DNA of 64,000 nt. It comes from an uncultured Erysipelotrichales bacterium (GTDB lineage: Bacteria > Bacillota_I > Bacilli_A > Erysipelotrichales > Coprobacillaceae). A program made the position numbers and the translations under genes. Positions 58,301 to 64,000 of the stretch are shown piece by piece (positions within the stretch are counted from its first letter, which is position 1; each line of letters begins with the position of its first letter). The DNA is taken from the NCBI GenBank assembly GCA_910579135.1, contig CAJTTM010000014.1, forward strand, positions 1 through 64,000, read 5' to 3'. The notes below the pieces were generated by a model. The model was not told the DNA's origin, made no database searches, and saw only the letters and a list, made by a program, of their open reading frames with translations.

Positions 58301-58803
58301 ATTTGTGCGAATATATGATATAAAGTTGTCAAACCATAAAAGGCTGCATCTGTATCTCTTCCCAAAACAACAATTGTACCATTATCTATTGACAAATAAT
58401 ACGAATCTAATTTTGCAAATAATGCACTTTTATCTGTCTTTACATACTCATCAGCAACATCGTGAGAATTATATATACCAACAAGTATATTTGTCGTTGT
58501 TTCAGTATCTCCAATTTCTGTCCCGTTTTTTACGTTTAATTTTTTTAACGCTGCGACTTCCTTTAATCGTTCTTTTGTTTCTTTATCAATTCCATCTCCA
58601 AAAACCACATTAAGATTATCTCTTAGAATAAAATCTTGACCTGTGTAATGAATCGAATGTGGAATTGGATAAAGCTCATATTCCTTTGTACTTTGTGTTC
58701 CTTCTAATGCATTAACATTTGTCAGCATTGAACTGCTTGTAAAGTTCAAAGTACAAAATGCTAAAGAACTTGCAATTACCACTTTTAAAAATTTCTTCAA
58801 CAC
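52306..58803 (-). CDS. Wall-anchored GH84 beta-N-acetylglucosaminidase (hyaluronidase/NagJ-like)
   Basis: About 2165 residues from GTG 58803 (GGGAGG 10 bp upstream, directly before a signal peptide VLKKFLKVVIASSLAFC; earlier in-frame starts give a non-signal-like basic extension). GH20b-like N-domain about 40-170, then the GH84 barrel with SRGFIEGYYGNPWS around 190 and the catalytic Asp pair in LLADDF around 302. Next come four beta-sandwich/CBM32-like domains (about 665-1425; two are close duplicates at 820-970 and 980-1128), about eight FIVAR-like helical repeats (about 1550-2080), VLGDK and the tail AKTGDN, hydrophobic helix, KKRK. It removes GlcNAc from mucin, hyaluronan or O-GlcNAc targets. 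Confidence 0.9.
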   Translation of the reverse strand: MLKKFLKVVIASSLAFCTLNFTSSSMLTNVNALEGTQSTKEYELYPIPHSIHYTGQDFILRDNLNVVFGDGIDKETKERLKEVAALKKLNVKNGTEIGDTETTTNILVGIYNSHDVADEYVKTDKSALFAKLDSYYLSIDNGTIVVLGRDTDAAFYGLTTLYHIFAQMDSRTILNLTIEDYADVKSRGFIEGYYGNPWSTSDRCDLMKWGGYYKLNSYFYAPKDDPKHRTQWNVLYTDDEIKNKIDPLVKAGNDSKCRFVFALHPFPHGNSFNFNNYDASLAALKAKYKQVIDRGARQIALLADDFVNPGGENEKKILNDLTTWLKGEVKREYPDMKTTIPFVPFDYMGNGSSAEFTPLKQTNPDDVQIVMTGGRIWGEVTTNFTNTFTQNTGRGPYMWINWPCSDNSHSHLIMGGYKTFLHAGVNPSNIQGIILNPMQQSKPSKVAIFGNATYSWHIWTEDEADQAYEDSFKYVDHNSAIETGASNALKELSKHMINQNMDGRVTKLEESVELKPILNDFVNKLKNGTLTDEDYTKVRSEFETLKDAVKAFKTSGNEGLLEREQMGVFLDCWEDTLDAVFAYLNGVESAQKGDVSGLLKYNSEGKAAFDKSKGHKFLYVDYYERAEVGVQHIVPFINTLAEYCTLQAEVSMNPNGITPEEKGYKTNLVLENVGIRDLNDGQLCDGVLGKTEGTTAQKQVVEAHLHHAGGNSVLPGDYVQYNLGKYDFVTGVDFAQAYSLNGDAIHEGHLEYLDNKGKWIAIEGVTINQQLHQDIDLSDKKIYTSAIRLVIDGERPIWWRLGEFKVKTLTDVPSEKPSDEVTLTVELEQLGVAGGALNNIVDGNTSTYAHLNNDYSVLASGLPSSSDNRSKDTIPVGAKVKVNFSRAMKLDTIKMTQDSGDKITNGRVEYLGTDGQWHELETFSGAGATLTVNGNGVTATAIRFENTTDANNDTYGTRKWWKLYEIEVTEASATNPEDITKTIVANGVGIALNSASYGPLEKIIDGDKGTFAHLNNDYTILPDHNNGGCKDTIPVNANLTIEYSDVIRVGEIKLTQDGGDNVTKGVIEYFGTDGQWHEIQSFDNAGAELIVNGNGVLATKVRLVNLSDPQGDNFGTHKWWKVYEFEVEDLNLNASKNEGTTKYLYTNIEKSPILSNFNDNLYQLTSGNIELASGEYIGLEMTDIFKMESLSYDITGLNNDLSIEYSTNAIEWHEINNKNDVVNKDARYIRIINNAQSNKAIVINQFELVYNQVSSPEFYKTNMGINAAYGTTQDMRNLKDSYKIFDGDLTTKACIGDYPVVDNGATPAYVIFDLGQERTIHNLRYYVKETEKDYIRDAVFEVSNDPDGDNWVPVLTIGDGQENDSNDMNVVAKNYDELIHDSKNPGNMYKEGTVEDDSATGRYLRVRFTAPYRHRFPAFYEITINNGEYVSPESTRSIISENIEENGKLPSYMLDGDYTTAYKSSAKNSSFRYVLSKPNGVRSVRIVSEGTPSQAEVYAKVYTKLNDGSFETEDILLGKLNQTVTEFNIPEDVTIKEMKVIWEDTIPEILEIATSKNVEDTTEARAALKALIDQSVDTSTWTDTSKKNYEDALSLANEVYNNAYASKVSIENATGQLRMAIEKPEIKYTGTELKALLDTKVSNEEHYYTFASYNNYLESYNLAKEAFEDKENLSQKVAEKLILQLTEKKDKLEYSKYHKENAILLLEKEDKLQRNASDYTKVTFDAYTQAKEAIETAIEGDKTTPMTFKKLVEDLEKARDALISVVELNETIDEYKTYNGELYTKVTFDAYTQAINDGKKLLENGTKEEIANQLKVINEKKQALVPNSDLLEEIIKDAMKVDGKNYTTDSYNKLQKAIKDAKTAVENTTRDQYAMHAENITKAKTELVNITALKEIMSKVDKLDKSLYTKASYQIVADLMKDANQVIIDGSEEDVTNMITKLQQAMDKLELSGTKVWKEYIQNLKLKDNADYTEESYKEYKQAYDDLMGMNEDLSLDQFNKVKVAYEETLETLVYKAADYSKVQEILNKVPEDLSLFDTKKVEALNKVIASIDYNKNIKEQKVVDQYAQDLQKALDEVLKSLNQTDDNKNPNKPSIDSDVLGDKINITNKEEPKVQPNQTINNKTTNNDKIIGAKTGDNVMIAPYVILAICAIGVYMTIKKRKHG

Positions 58804-58900
58804 TTTCTTATTTCCTCCCTTTTTTAAAATATCATTGAATACACTTCTATAAATTCCTTTTTTCCCTCCTTTTTCTCTTTTGATTTTGAACAAACAAAAA

Positions 58901-58944
58901 GCAAGACTAAAAAGCAATAATAAAAAATGCTTTTTAGGTCTTGC
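58901..58944 (-). terminator. Leader terminator of the GH84 gene
   Basis: GCAAGACCTAAAAAGCA (58928-58944) pairs with TGCTTTTTAGTCTTGC (58901-58916) in a 16-bp stem with one bulged C. TTTTTG follows. It lies between promoter and gene, so transcription stops here unless antiterminated. Confidence 0.88.
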
Positions 58945-58965
58945 CTAATTGAATAGTCACAATCC
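58933..58965 (-). promoter_or_regulatory. RNA antiterminator (RAT) site of BglG/SacY/LicT type
   Basis: On the minus strand the transcript begins near GGATTGTGACTA, then a short loop, then TAGGCAAGACCTAAA. This closely resembles RAT sites (GGATTGTTACTG...AGGCAAAACCTAAA form), including the two conserved halves and the overlap of the 3' half with the 5' arm of the terminator (58928-58944). BglG-family proteins, controlled by PTS phosphorylation, bind such RNA and block the terminator. The matching regulator gene is not in the window. Confidence 0.8.
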
Positions 58966-58975
58966 TATATAAATA

Positions 58976-59005
58976 AGTATACTTCATGTTCATGATATCT
59001 GTCAA
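58976..59005 (-). promoter_or_regulatory. Promoter of the GH84 gene
   Basis: TTGACA (59000-59005) and TATACT (58976-58981) on the minus strand, 18 bp apart. Expected start is just before the RAT site. Confidence 0.85.
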
Positions 59006-59091
59006 TTTATTTATTAAAATAAATTACTTTTCTATATTGTAACATTCTCTTTTTACAACTATTTTTATTTTCTTATTCATTTTACTCGTCA

Positions 59092-59613
59092 TTATTTATA
59101 ATTTCTAAAATCAACTAATTCAATATGATGATCATTAATCCATTCTTTTAACCAATCACTACATAAAAATTCACATTCCATAGCTCTAATAAAAGTAAAT
59201 GATGAATGTTCTAAAATATATTGATCTAAATACCCTGGATGAAAAATCGCAATAGTACATGGATTTTCTTTAATTAAAGTCAAATGATCTTTCATATGTT
59301 TTTTTGCATCATATAAACCCTTTTCATCAAGTTTTGCAAATGGTAATGCAACAATTCCATTTTCCTTTTCCCAATCTTTATCAAACAAAGGATTTTCATA
59401 AAACAAATTATATTTTTTCGCAATACTCTTTAAAGCAATAAAGAAATTATGAGAAGAAACAGCATGACATTCAAAATAATCAGGCATTCTTCCAGTAATT
59501 TCTTGAAACTTTTTTAACTGTGCTTCAATTTCAATTTCACATTCTTTAATATCAATTGTATCTTCTTTTCTGTTTCTTATTTCTTTACTTGAACAAAATT
59601 CCCCATTTTCTTG
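59092..59613 (-). pseudogene. 5'-truncated ChbG/YdjC-family carbohydrate deacetylase
   Basis: From about 59613 the minus frame reads QENGEFCSSKEIRNRKED, then EITGRMPDYFECHAVSSHNFF and, near the end, FHPGYLDQYILEHSSF, all typical of the C-terminal two thirds of ChbG-like deacetylases. The N-terminus with the metal-binding NADDFG motif is absent, and a stop lies at 59617-59619 just upstream. An IS1182-like remnant replaces the 5' part. An internal ATG (59487) could start a 131-residue fragment, which would lack the metal-binding site. An intact enzyme would have deacetylated chitobiose-like or other N-acetylated sugars. Confidence 0.8.
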
Positions 59614-60614
59614 AGATTATGGCAACTTAAAATAATCAGCGATTCATGCTGATTTTTTTGTATCCCTTTTAATCATATAAATCGTATGCCATGATTTTCC
59701 TTCACATCCACAAATACTCGCTCTTTCGTTTCTTTTCGCTTTGGATATATCTTCTTCCCATATATGTCTTGTTTTGACTTTTTCATGATTTTTTGACTTT
59801 GTACATTGTGATAAGAATGGACATCCCTCACAATCCTTTGAATCACTTTTATATACCCTGTATCCTTCTCTGTTCGTTGTCACATAGTGAAGATCTTTTT
59901 CGTTTGGACAGATATAAATATCTAAGTGTTCATCATAGACATATTCATATTTTTTAAAGTATCCTTTTTTCGTCATTGGTCGTTTATATGGAAGAAATGG
60001 TATCCTTCCACTTGATAGTATTTGATGACATATTGGTGAAGTATTGAATCCTGAATCCAAGCATATATTTTTCATGTTTTCATATATTTCTGTAAATATA
60101 ACACTGTCATGCATATTTCCAGGTGCTACCTTATTATATAATACATAACCATGTTTATCTGACATGGTCATATATGTCAAAACACTTCTGTTTTTCTCCT
60201 TTATGAAACAATCCACATTCAGGATCTGTTGTGATTTCTTTCCGCTTTTTATTTGGTCTTCATTGATTTCATCAAGTAATTCTTTTTCATATGTTTTGGC
60301 TACAATTTCAATCTCCCTATCAGTCGCTTTTCTTGGATTGGCATTGGCTTTTCTATGTGTACCATCTCCAAATACTGTTGTTGTATCAATAAATCCATTA
60401 TCAATACCTTGTTTGACAATATGATTAAAGATTTAATCAAAGACCTAACTGTCTTCCTACATGACTATAAAGTAGTTTTAACCAATGGATAGATAAACTT
60501 CCAATCTATAGTCTTTTCAAGTATTCTTACTAAATGATCCTGCGGTACTAAGTCGTCTAAAGTACTCAAAATAATTCCATCAAATTTTACATTTTCACGA
60601 TTTGTCATTGTCAT
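59577..60614 (-). pseudogene. IS1182-family transposase remnant
   Basis: An N-terminal piece starts at ATG 60614 with a GGAGG site: MTMTNRENVKFDGIIL, DDLVPQDHLVRI, then a frameshift near KLLYSHVGRQLG. About 75 residues are then missing. The frame resumes around 60432 with IFNHIVKQGIDNGFIDTTT and continues VFGDGTHRKANANP, DCFIKEKNRSVL, HDSVIF, the cysteine cluster CEGCPFLSQC, and HIWEED. Another frameshift leads to ETKERVFVDVKENHGIRF, and the C-terminus NLKKM runs into the chbG remnant. Multiple lesions make it inactive. Confidence 0.8.
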
Positions 60615-60730
60615 AATATTTTACCTCCAAGTATGCATCTATATTATACCATATTTCCATAAGTATCGTAATAAAATAAAAGGTCGTGGAGCTTCAAAGT
60701 TTGCATACTTGGAAAGAAGTCATCCACGAC
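59600..60730 (-). mobile_element. Decayed IS1182-like insertion sequence
   Basis: Contains the transposase remnant. Its upstream end carries GTCGTGGA (60683-60690) / TCCACGAC (60723-60730), and CCAAGTATGCA (60627-60637) / TGCATACTTGG (60702-60712), inverted repeats just before the transposase ribosome site. The other end merges with chbG near 59600-59625. No target-site duplication could be identified. Confidence 0.6.
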
Positions 60731-60773
60731 TATAGAGATAATATCACATATTCTTCTCTTTGAAAACAAAAAA

Positions 60774-60799
60774 CTGTTGACTTTCTATTTTGTCAACAG
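60774..60799 (-). terminator. Terminator of the ABC cluster
   Basis: CTGTTGAC (60774-60781) pairs with GTCAACAG (60792-60799), followed on the minus strand by TTTTTTG, just after the stop at 60813. Confidence 0.88.
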
Positions 60800-60812
60800 C
60801 CTGAAATCATGA

Positions 60813-62123
60813 TTACTCCATATAATCATGATTTATTTTATATAAAATAATAAACATCATTCCAATAACCAAAATCAAACACATAAATACAGACAATAAG
60901 GAGATATGATTTAAAAACAAACAGTTATTATAGCTTTTTTGCCCTATAAAATAAAGTAATAAAAAATAGATTATAACACAAAGATTTATACTATACTTTT
61001 TTTTCATTAGTAAATAAAAATAAATATGTAATTCTATAAATAAAATAAGATAAACAAATAAATATAATAAATTTACCAATAAATGATAAAAATCCATTTT
61101 TAAATAATAAACAAAATAATTAATTCCCACAAAAATCATAACCATCAAAAATAATGAACTAAGTATTTGTTTACACTCTTTTAAAAACCATTTCTTTTGA
61201 TTCTGTGTTCGTATCATAAAATATATAGAGTAATATTGATAGTGATTTATAAAAGATAAAGCCATTACTAATATAATCATTTCAAGGGGAATATACCATC
61301 TTATTAATGTCGTAATCATTGATAAACTATCTTCTTGCGACACAACAAACCCATAAAGTGTCCCATTTGTTAATTGATAATATAGTATATCTTGGTTCAA
61401 ACGTCCTAATGATAAAATAATGAATATCCATAATAAAATATAACCAATGTTTTTATAATTTACTTTTTTTAATATTTTTAATAGATAACCTTCATACTGA
61501 CTTATAAGTTCTATTATCTGATTGATTATATAAAAAATAAAAATATAAGAAACATATTTTATCAAATCAAATGATAAATATGATAGTTCAATAAACAAAT
61601 CAAGCTGTAAAGCCTGTATAACTGCAATCAGTAGACCCACAACTATAGTTGCTTTGGATATACTTTTTAAATATTTTAATAAAATATTTAATATATTAGA
61701 TAATAACAAATAATATTGCTCAAAAAATAACATTGTAATCAATAAATAAATAATAAAACGAAATGAAAACAAAGATACAACCATAAGCGCATAAACTAAT
61801 ATATCTAATACTAGCATAATAAAAATGATATAAAAATTGTACTTTTTGAAAATGAAAATAGCCGTCTTATCATCCTGCATTCTTATAAGACACATTTCAT
61901 TAAATATTATTTGATAATTTTTATTTATAAAGTATAAAATAAAATATGGAAATATAAATGTTAAAAAATAAGTATTATGTAATCCATCTATTTCATTACT
62001 CTTAAAATGAAGAAACAAAGAACATAAAACGATATAATAACATATTCCCAAAATAAATCCTTTACAATCCAATAAGTTTTTAAAATATTTTATATTATTC
62101 GTTAATTTGGATATCCATTTCAT
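60813..62123 (-). CDS. Polytopic membrane protein, probable ABC permease subunit
   Basis: 436 residues, about ten to twelve hydrophobic segments, very rich in Ile, Leu, Phe and Tyr, and no recognised motif. Its 5' end overlaps the preceding gene by 29 bp and it is the last gene of a unit with an ABC ATPase, so a permease role is likely. Base composition is more AT-rich than the central part of the window. The ribosome site is weak, which fits translational coupling. Confidence 0.6.
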   Translation of the reverse strand: MKWISKLTNNIKYFKNLLDCKGFILGICYYIVLCSLFLHFKSNEIDGLHNTYFLTFIFPYFILYFINKNYQIIFNEMCLIRMQDDKTAIFIFKKYNFYIIFIMLVLDILVYALMVVSLFSFRFIIYLLITMLFFEQYYLLLSNILNILLKYLKSISKATIVVGLLIAVIQALQLDLFIELSYLSFDLIKYVSYIFIFYIINQIIELISQYEGYLLKILKKVNYKNIGYILLWIFIILSLGRLNQDILYYQLTNGTLYGFVVSQEDSLSMITTLIRWYIPLEMIILVMALSFINHYQYYSIYFMIRTQNQKKWFLKECKQILSSLFLMVMIFVGINYFVYYLKMDFYHLLVNLLYLFVYLILFIELHIYFYLLMKKKYSINLCVIIYFLLLYFIGQKSYNNCLFLNHISLLSVFMCLILVIGMMFIILYKINHDYME

Positions 62124-62772
62124 ATTTTTTATTAATTTCCTTTGCTAATTGTTTAAGATTATTATAATAATTTTCATCAAAATGATCTTTATCCTCTTGT
62201 GAATAAAGAAATTCATATGATTTTATATCTTTATAAAACAGTTCTCCCATATCAAATAAAAAGAACTTTATTTTATTCTCGTTTATATTAAACTTACTAA
62301 AATAATCATCAGTAAATGTAAAAGTTGGAATATCAAATCCAGAACGATATTTCAAAAACACAATATATTTTTCTTTTGGTAAAATGGATTGCATTGGAGA
62401 ATTGAGTTGTAGACCATAGTCAAAGCCTATTTGAGCACTTTCAATAATATGAATAATTGATGTATTCATATCATTTTTATCTTTTATAATTTTATCTACA
62501 TTGACTTCTGTTTCAAATTTCATTGATCTTTGTATTCTTTTTTTATAAGAAACAATCGCAATAAAATCAGAAGCTTTTTCTAAATCATTTAATGATAGAT
62601 TCTTTTTTATATAATCATCATCATTGAAAAAAACAGAGGCATAATGATCATCTTTTAGATAATCATCAATCGTTGTCTTTTTAATATCTTTCCCTAAATA
62701 TAAAGACAAAAGACACCCTACTAAAATAAAAATGAAAACACACAAAAAGAAATGATCATTTAACTTTTTCAA
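62095..62772 (-). CDS. Membrane-anchored or lipoprotein component of the ABC cluster
   Basis: About 225 residues if started at TTG 62772, which has AGAGGTGG 5 bp upstream; ATG codons at 62793-62805 lie inside the ATPase gene without a site. One N-terminal hydrophobic segment (FFLCVFIFILVGCLLSLYLG) contains LVGC, a possible lipobox. The remainder is soluble, acidic and of unknown fold, presumably outside the membrane. It overlaps the ATPase gene by 17 bp. Function unknown; in such clusters it could bind the exported substrate. Confidence 0.55.
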   Translation of the reverse strand: MKKLNDHFFLCVFIFILVGCLLSLYLGKDIKKTTIDDYLKDDHYASVFFNDDDYIKKNLSLNDLEKASDFIAIVSYKKRIQRSMKFETEVNVDKIIKDKNDMNTSIIHIIESAQIGFDYGLQLNSPMQSILPKEKYIVFLKYRSGFDIPTFTFTDDYFSKFNINENKIKFFLFDMGELFYKDIKSYEFLYSQEDKDHFDENYYNNLKQLAKEINKKYEMDIQINE

Positions 62773-63391
62773 TAGAACCACCTCTAAATTCATAAATTTC
62801 ATCACTCAAAGCTATAATTTCTTCTTCATAATGCGAAGTCATAATAATAATTTTTCCTAACTCTTTTTGTTCTCTAATAATATTATATATAAGTTTTCTT
62901 CCTTCACTATCCAAAGCATTTGTTGGTTCATCTAAAATAAGTACGTCAGAATATTCCATAATTGCTTGTGCTATTCCTAGACGTTGCTTCATACCTAAAG
63001 AATATTTCTTGACTGGAGTTTTATTATATGGATCTAGTCCTACTTTTTCTAATGATTTTATAATATCTTCTTTTGTTATACTGTTTTTAAGCGAAGCCAA
63101 TAATTCTAAATTTTCAATAGCATTCATATTCCCAAAAAATTCACACTTTGAAAAGAAAGCGCCTAACTCAGGAATAATCTTAAAATCTTTTCCGGATTTT
63201 AACTGATTATAAAATATTTCTCCGCTTGTTGGCTTAATCAATCCAGCAATAATCTTTAATAAAACTGTTTTTCCAGAACCATTGTGTCCTTTTATTGTTG
63301 TAACACATCCTGATTGAAAACGTACATTGACATTTTCAAAAAGAATAAAATCATATTGTTTAGAAATATTTTTTAAAATGATCTCATTCAT
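62756..63391 (-). CDS. ABC transporter ATP-binding protein
   Basis: 211 residues: Walker A GHNGSGKTVLL around 33-43, Q-loop region LGAFFSKCEFFG, signature YSLGMKQRLGIAQA around 130, Walker B VLILDEPTNALDSEG around 150, H-loop MTSHYEEE. The compact size and signature match ABC-2-type exporters for drugs, lantibiotics or other peptides. A 4-bp ATGA overlap joins it to the upstream permease gene. Confidence 0.88.
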   Translation of the reverse strand: MNEIILKNISKQYDFILFENVNVRFQSGCVTTIKGHNGSGKTVLLKIIAGLIKPTSGEIFYNQLKSGKDFKIIPELGAFFSKCEFFGNMNAIENLELLASLKNSITKEDIIKSLEKVGLDPYNKTPVKKYSLGMKQRLGIAQAIMEYSDVLILDEPTNALDSEGRKLIYNIIREQKELGKIIIMTSHYEEEIIALSDEIYEFRGGSIEKVK

Positions 63392-64000
63392 TTTTTATCA
63401 TACCCCTTCCTCTTAATATAAATTGCTACAATTAAAAATAATATAATAACTAGAAAATCAACAAAAATCATATAGATATTATCAGGTGAAGAAAAGGGTA
63501 CTAAAGAATTCAATACTGAAATATTATAAAGAGTTCCTCCAAATACATAAGCTAAAATATGTGGTAATAAAATAAAAAAAGTAAATGGTGTGAGTAAACA
63601 TACGTATTTATTTTCAATAAATAAGCATAATGTGAAAAAGAGTACAGCACAAATTCCAGCATATAAAGAATATAATAAAACATATACACAATTATATAAA
63701 AAAATATGATTGATATATAAATCTGTAAGAATACCCGTTCTTATTCGTTCAAAATCATATATATTGAAGATATTAATCCAAGAAACTATATTTTCATTAA
63801 TTCCAAGTAAACAATAATAAAATAAATAATACAAAGAAAAATAAAAAAACCATAATGCCATTCCAATTAAAAACAAGCAAATCACCTTTGAAAAGAAATA
63901 ATATTTTTCATCATTTCTTATCATAATATAGGGCATCATCTTAATATCATATTGTAACCATCGATAAAAAACTAAAGGTATAACTAGTGGAATAATAAAT
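63388..64000 (-). CDS. Polytopic membrane protein, probable ABC permease, 5' end outside window
   Basis: The frame is open from the stop at 63388 to the right edge. The visible C-terminal part has about six hydrophobic segments. ATG 63939 is internal, since in-frame residues (FIIPLVIPLVFYRWLQYDIK) precede it. Probably an ABC-2-type permease that works with the ATPase gene it overlaps by 4 bp. Confidence 0.6.
   Translation of the reverse strand, partial: FIIPLVIPLVFYRWLQYDIKMMPYIMIRNDEKYYFFSKVICLFLIGMALWFFYFSLYYLFYYCLLGINENIVSWINIFNIYDFERIRTGILTDLYINHIFLYNCVYVLLYSLYAGICAVLFFTLCLFIENKYVCLLTPFTFFILLPHILAYVFGGTLYNISVLNSLVPFSSPDNIYMIFVDFLVIILFLIVAIYIKRKGYDKK

Noticed and set aside
59634..59658. 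Plus-strand terminator-like hairpin (AATCAGC/GCTGATT plus T run)
   Set aside because: It lies inside the transposase remnant with no plus-strand gene ending there; probably incidental or part of the old IS.

Overview
The window is AT-rich, densely packed DNA from a Gram-positive bacterium. It carries an endospore regulatory locus (dacF-spoIIAA-spoIIAB-sigF), several large surface proteins with sortase-type tails, and giant secreted glycosidases aimed at host glycans. This combination best fits a gut Firmicute of the Erysipelotrichia/Coprobacillaceae type. That placement is inference, because no rRNA or marker gene with species resolution is present.

Layout. 1-3.2 kb: the 5' part of a giant surface protein behind a consensus promoter. 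3.4-6.2 kb: a glycan operon (glf, GT2 glycosyltransferase, PAP2 phosphatase). 6.5-9.8 kb: a P-type Ca-type ATPase preceded by an attenuator-like hairpin, then deoC. 9.8-14.5 kb: a branched-chain amino-acid ABC importer (livJ, livH, livM, livG, livF). 14.8-18.5 kb: a small peptide deformylase, a fibro-slime/SHIRT surface protein and an orphan PTS IIB. 18.6-26.9 kb: a nucleic-acid maintenance operon (GNAT, sbcD, sbcC, SWIM-SNF2 helicase, histidine phosphatase). 27.0-33.4 kb: the operon hisZ-G-D-B-H-A-F-IE. 33.5-40 kb: a small membrane protein, gdhA, and a repeat-rich surface protein. 40.3-45.5 kb: a P-loop PEPCK/HPr-kinase-like protein, then lepB and the sporulation sigma-F locus. 45.6-46.4 kb: two decayed genes. 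46.6-58.8 kb: GH20 and GH84 giants. 59.1-60.7 kb: a truncated chbG joined to an IS1182-like remnant. 60.8-64 kb: an ABC transporter cluster running off the right edge.

The most notable signals are regulatory and lie outside long genes. The his operon is preceded by an 18-codon leader peptide with five consecutive His codons, alternative hairpins and an intrinsic terminator, which is a textbook ribosome-mediated attenuator. In low-GC Gram-positives his operons are more often T-box controlled. The GH84 gene starts with a consensus promoter, a sequence closely resembling the RNA antiterminator site of BglG/SacY/LicT proteins, and an overlapping 16-bp terminator, so a PTS-linked antiterminator probably controls this host-glycan enzyme.

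The GH84, GH20, ChbG remnant and surface proteins suggest a host-mucin or amino-sugar lifestyle. Three surface proteins share a short VLGDK-containing segment before their sorting tails, and four have non-LPXTG tails of the form [AV]KT[GS]D.
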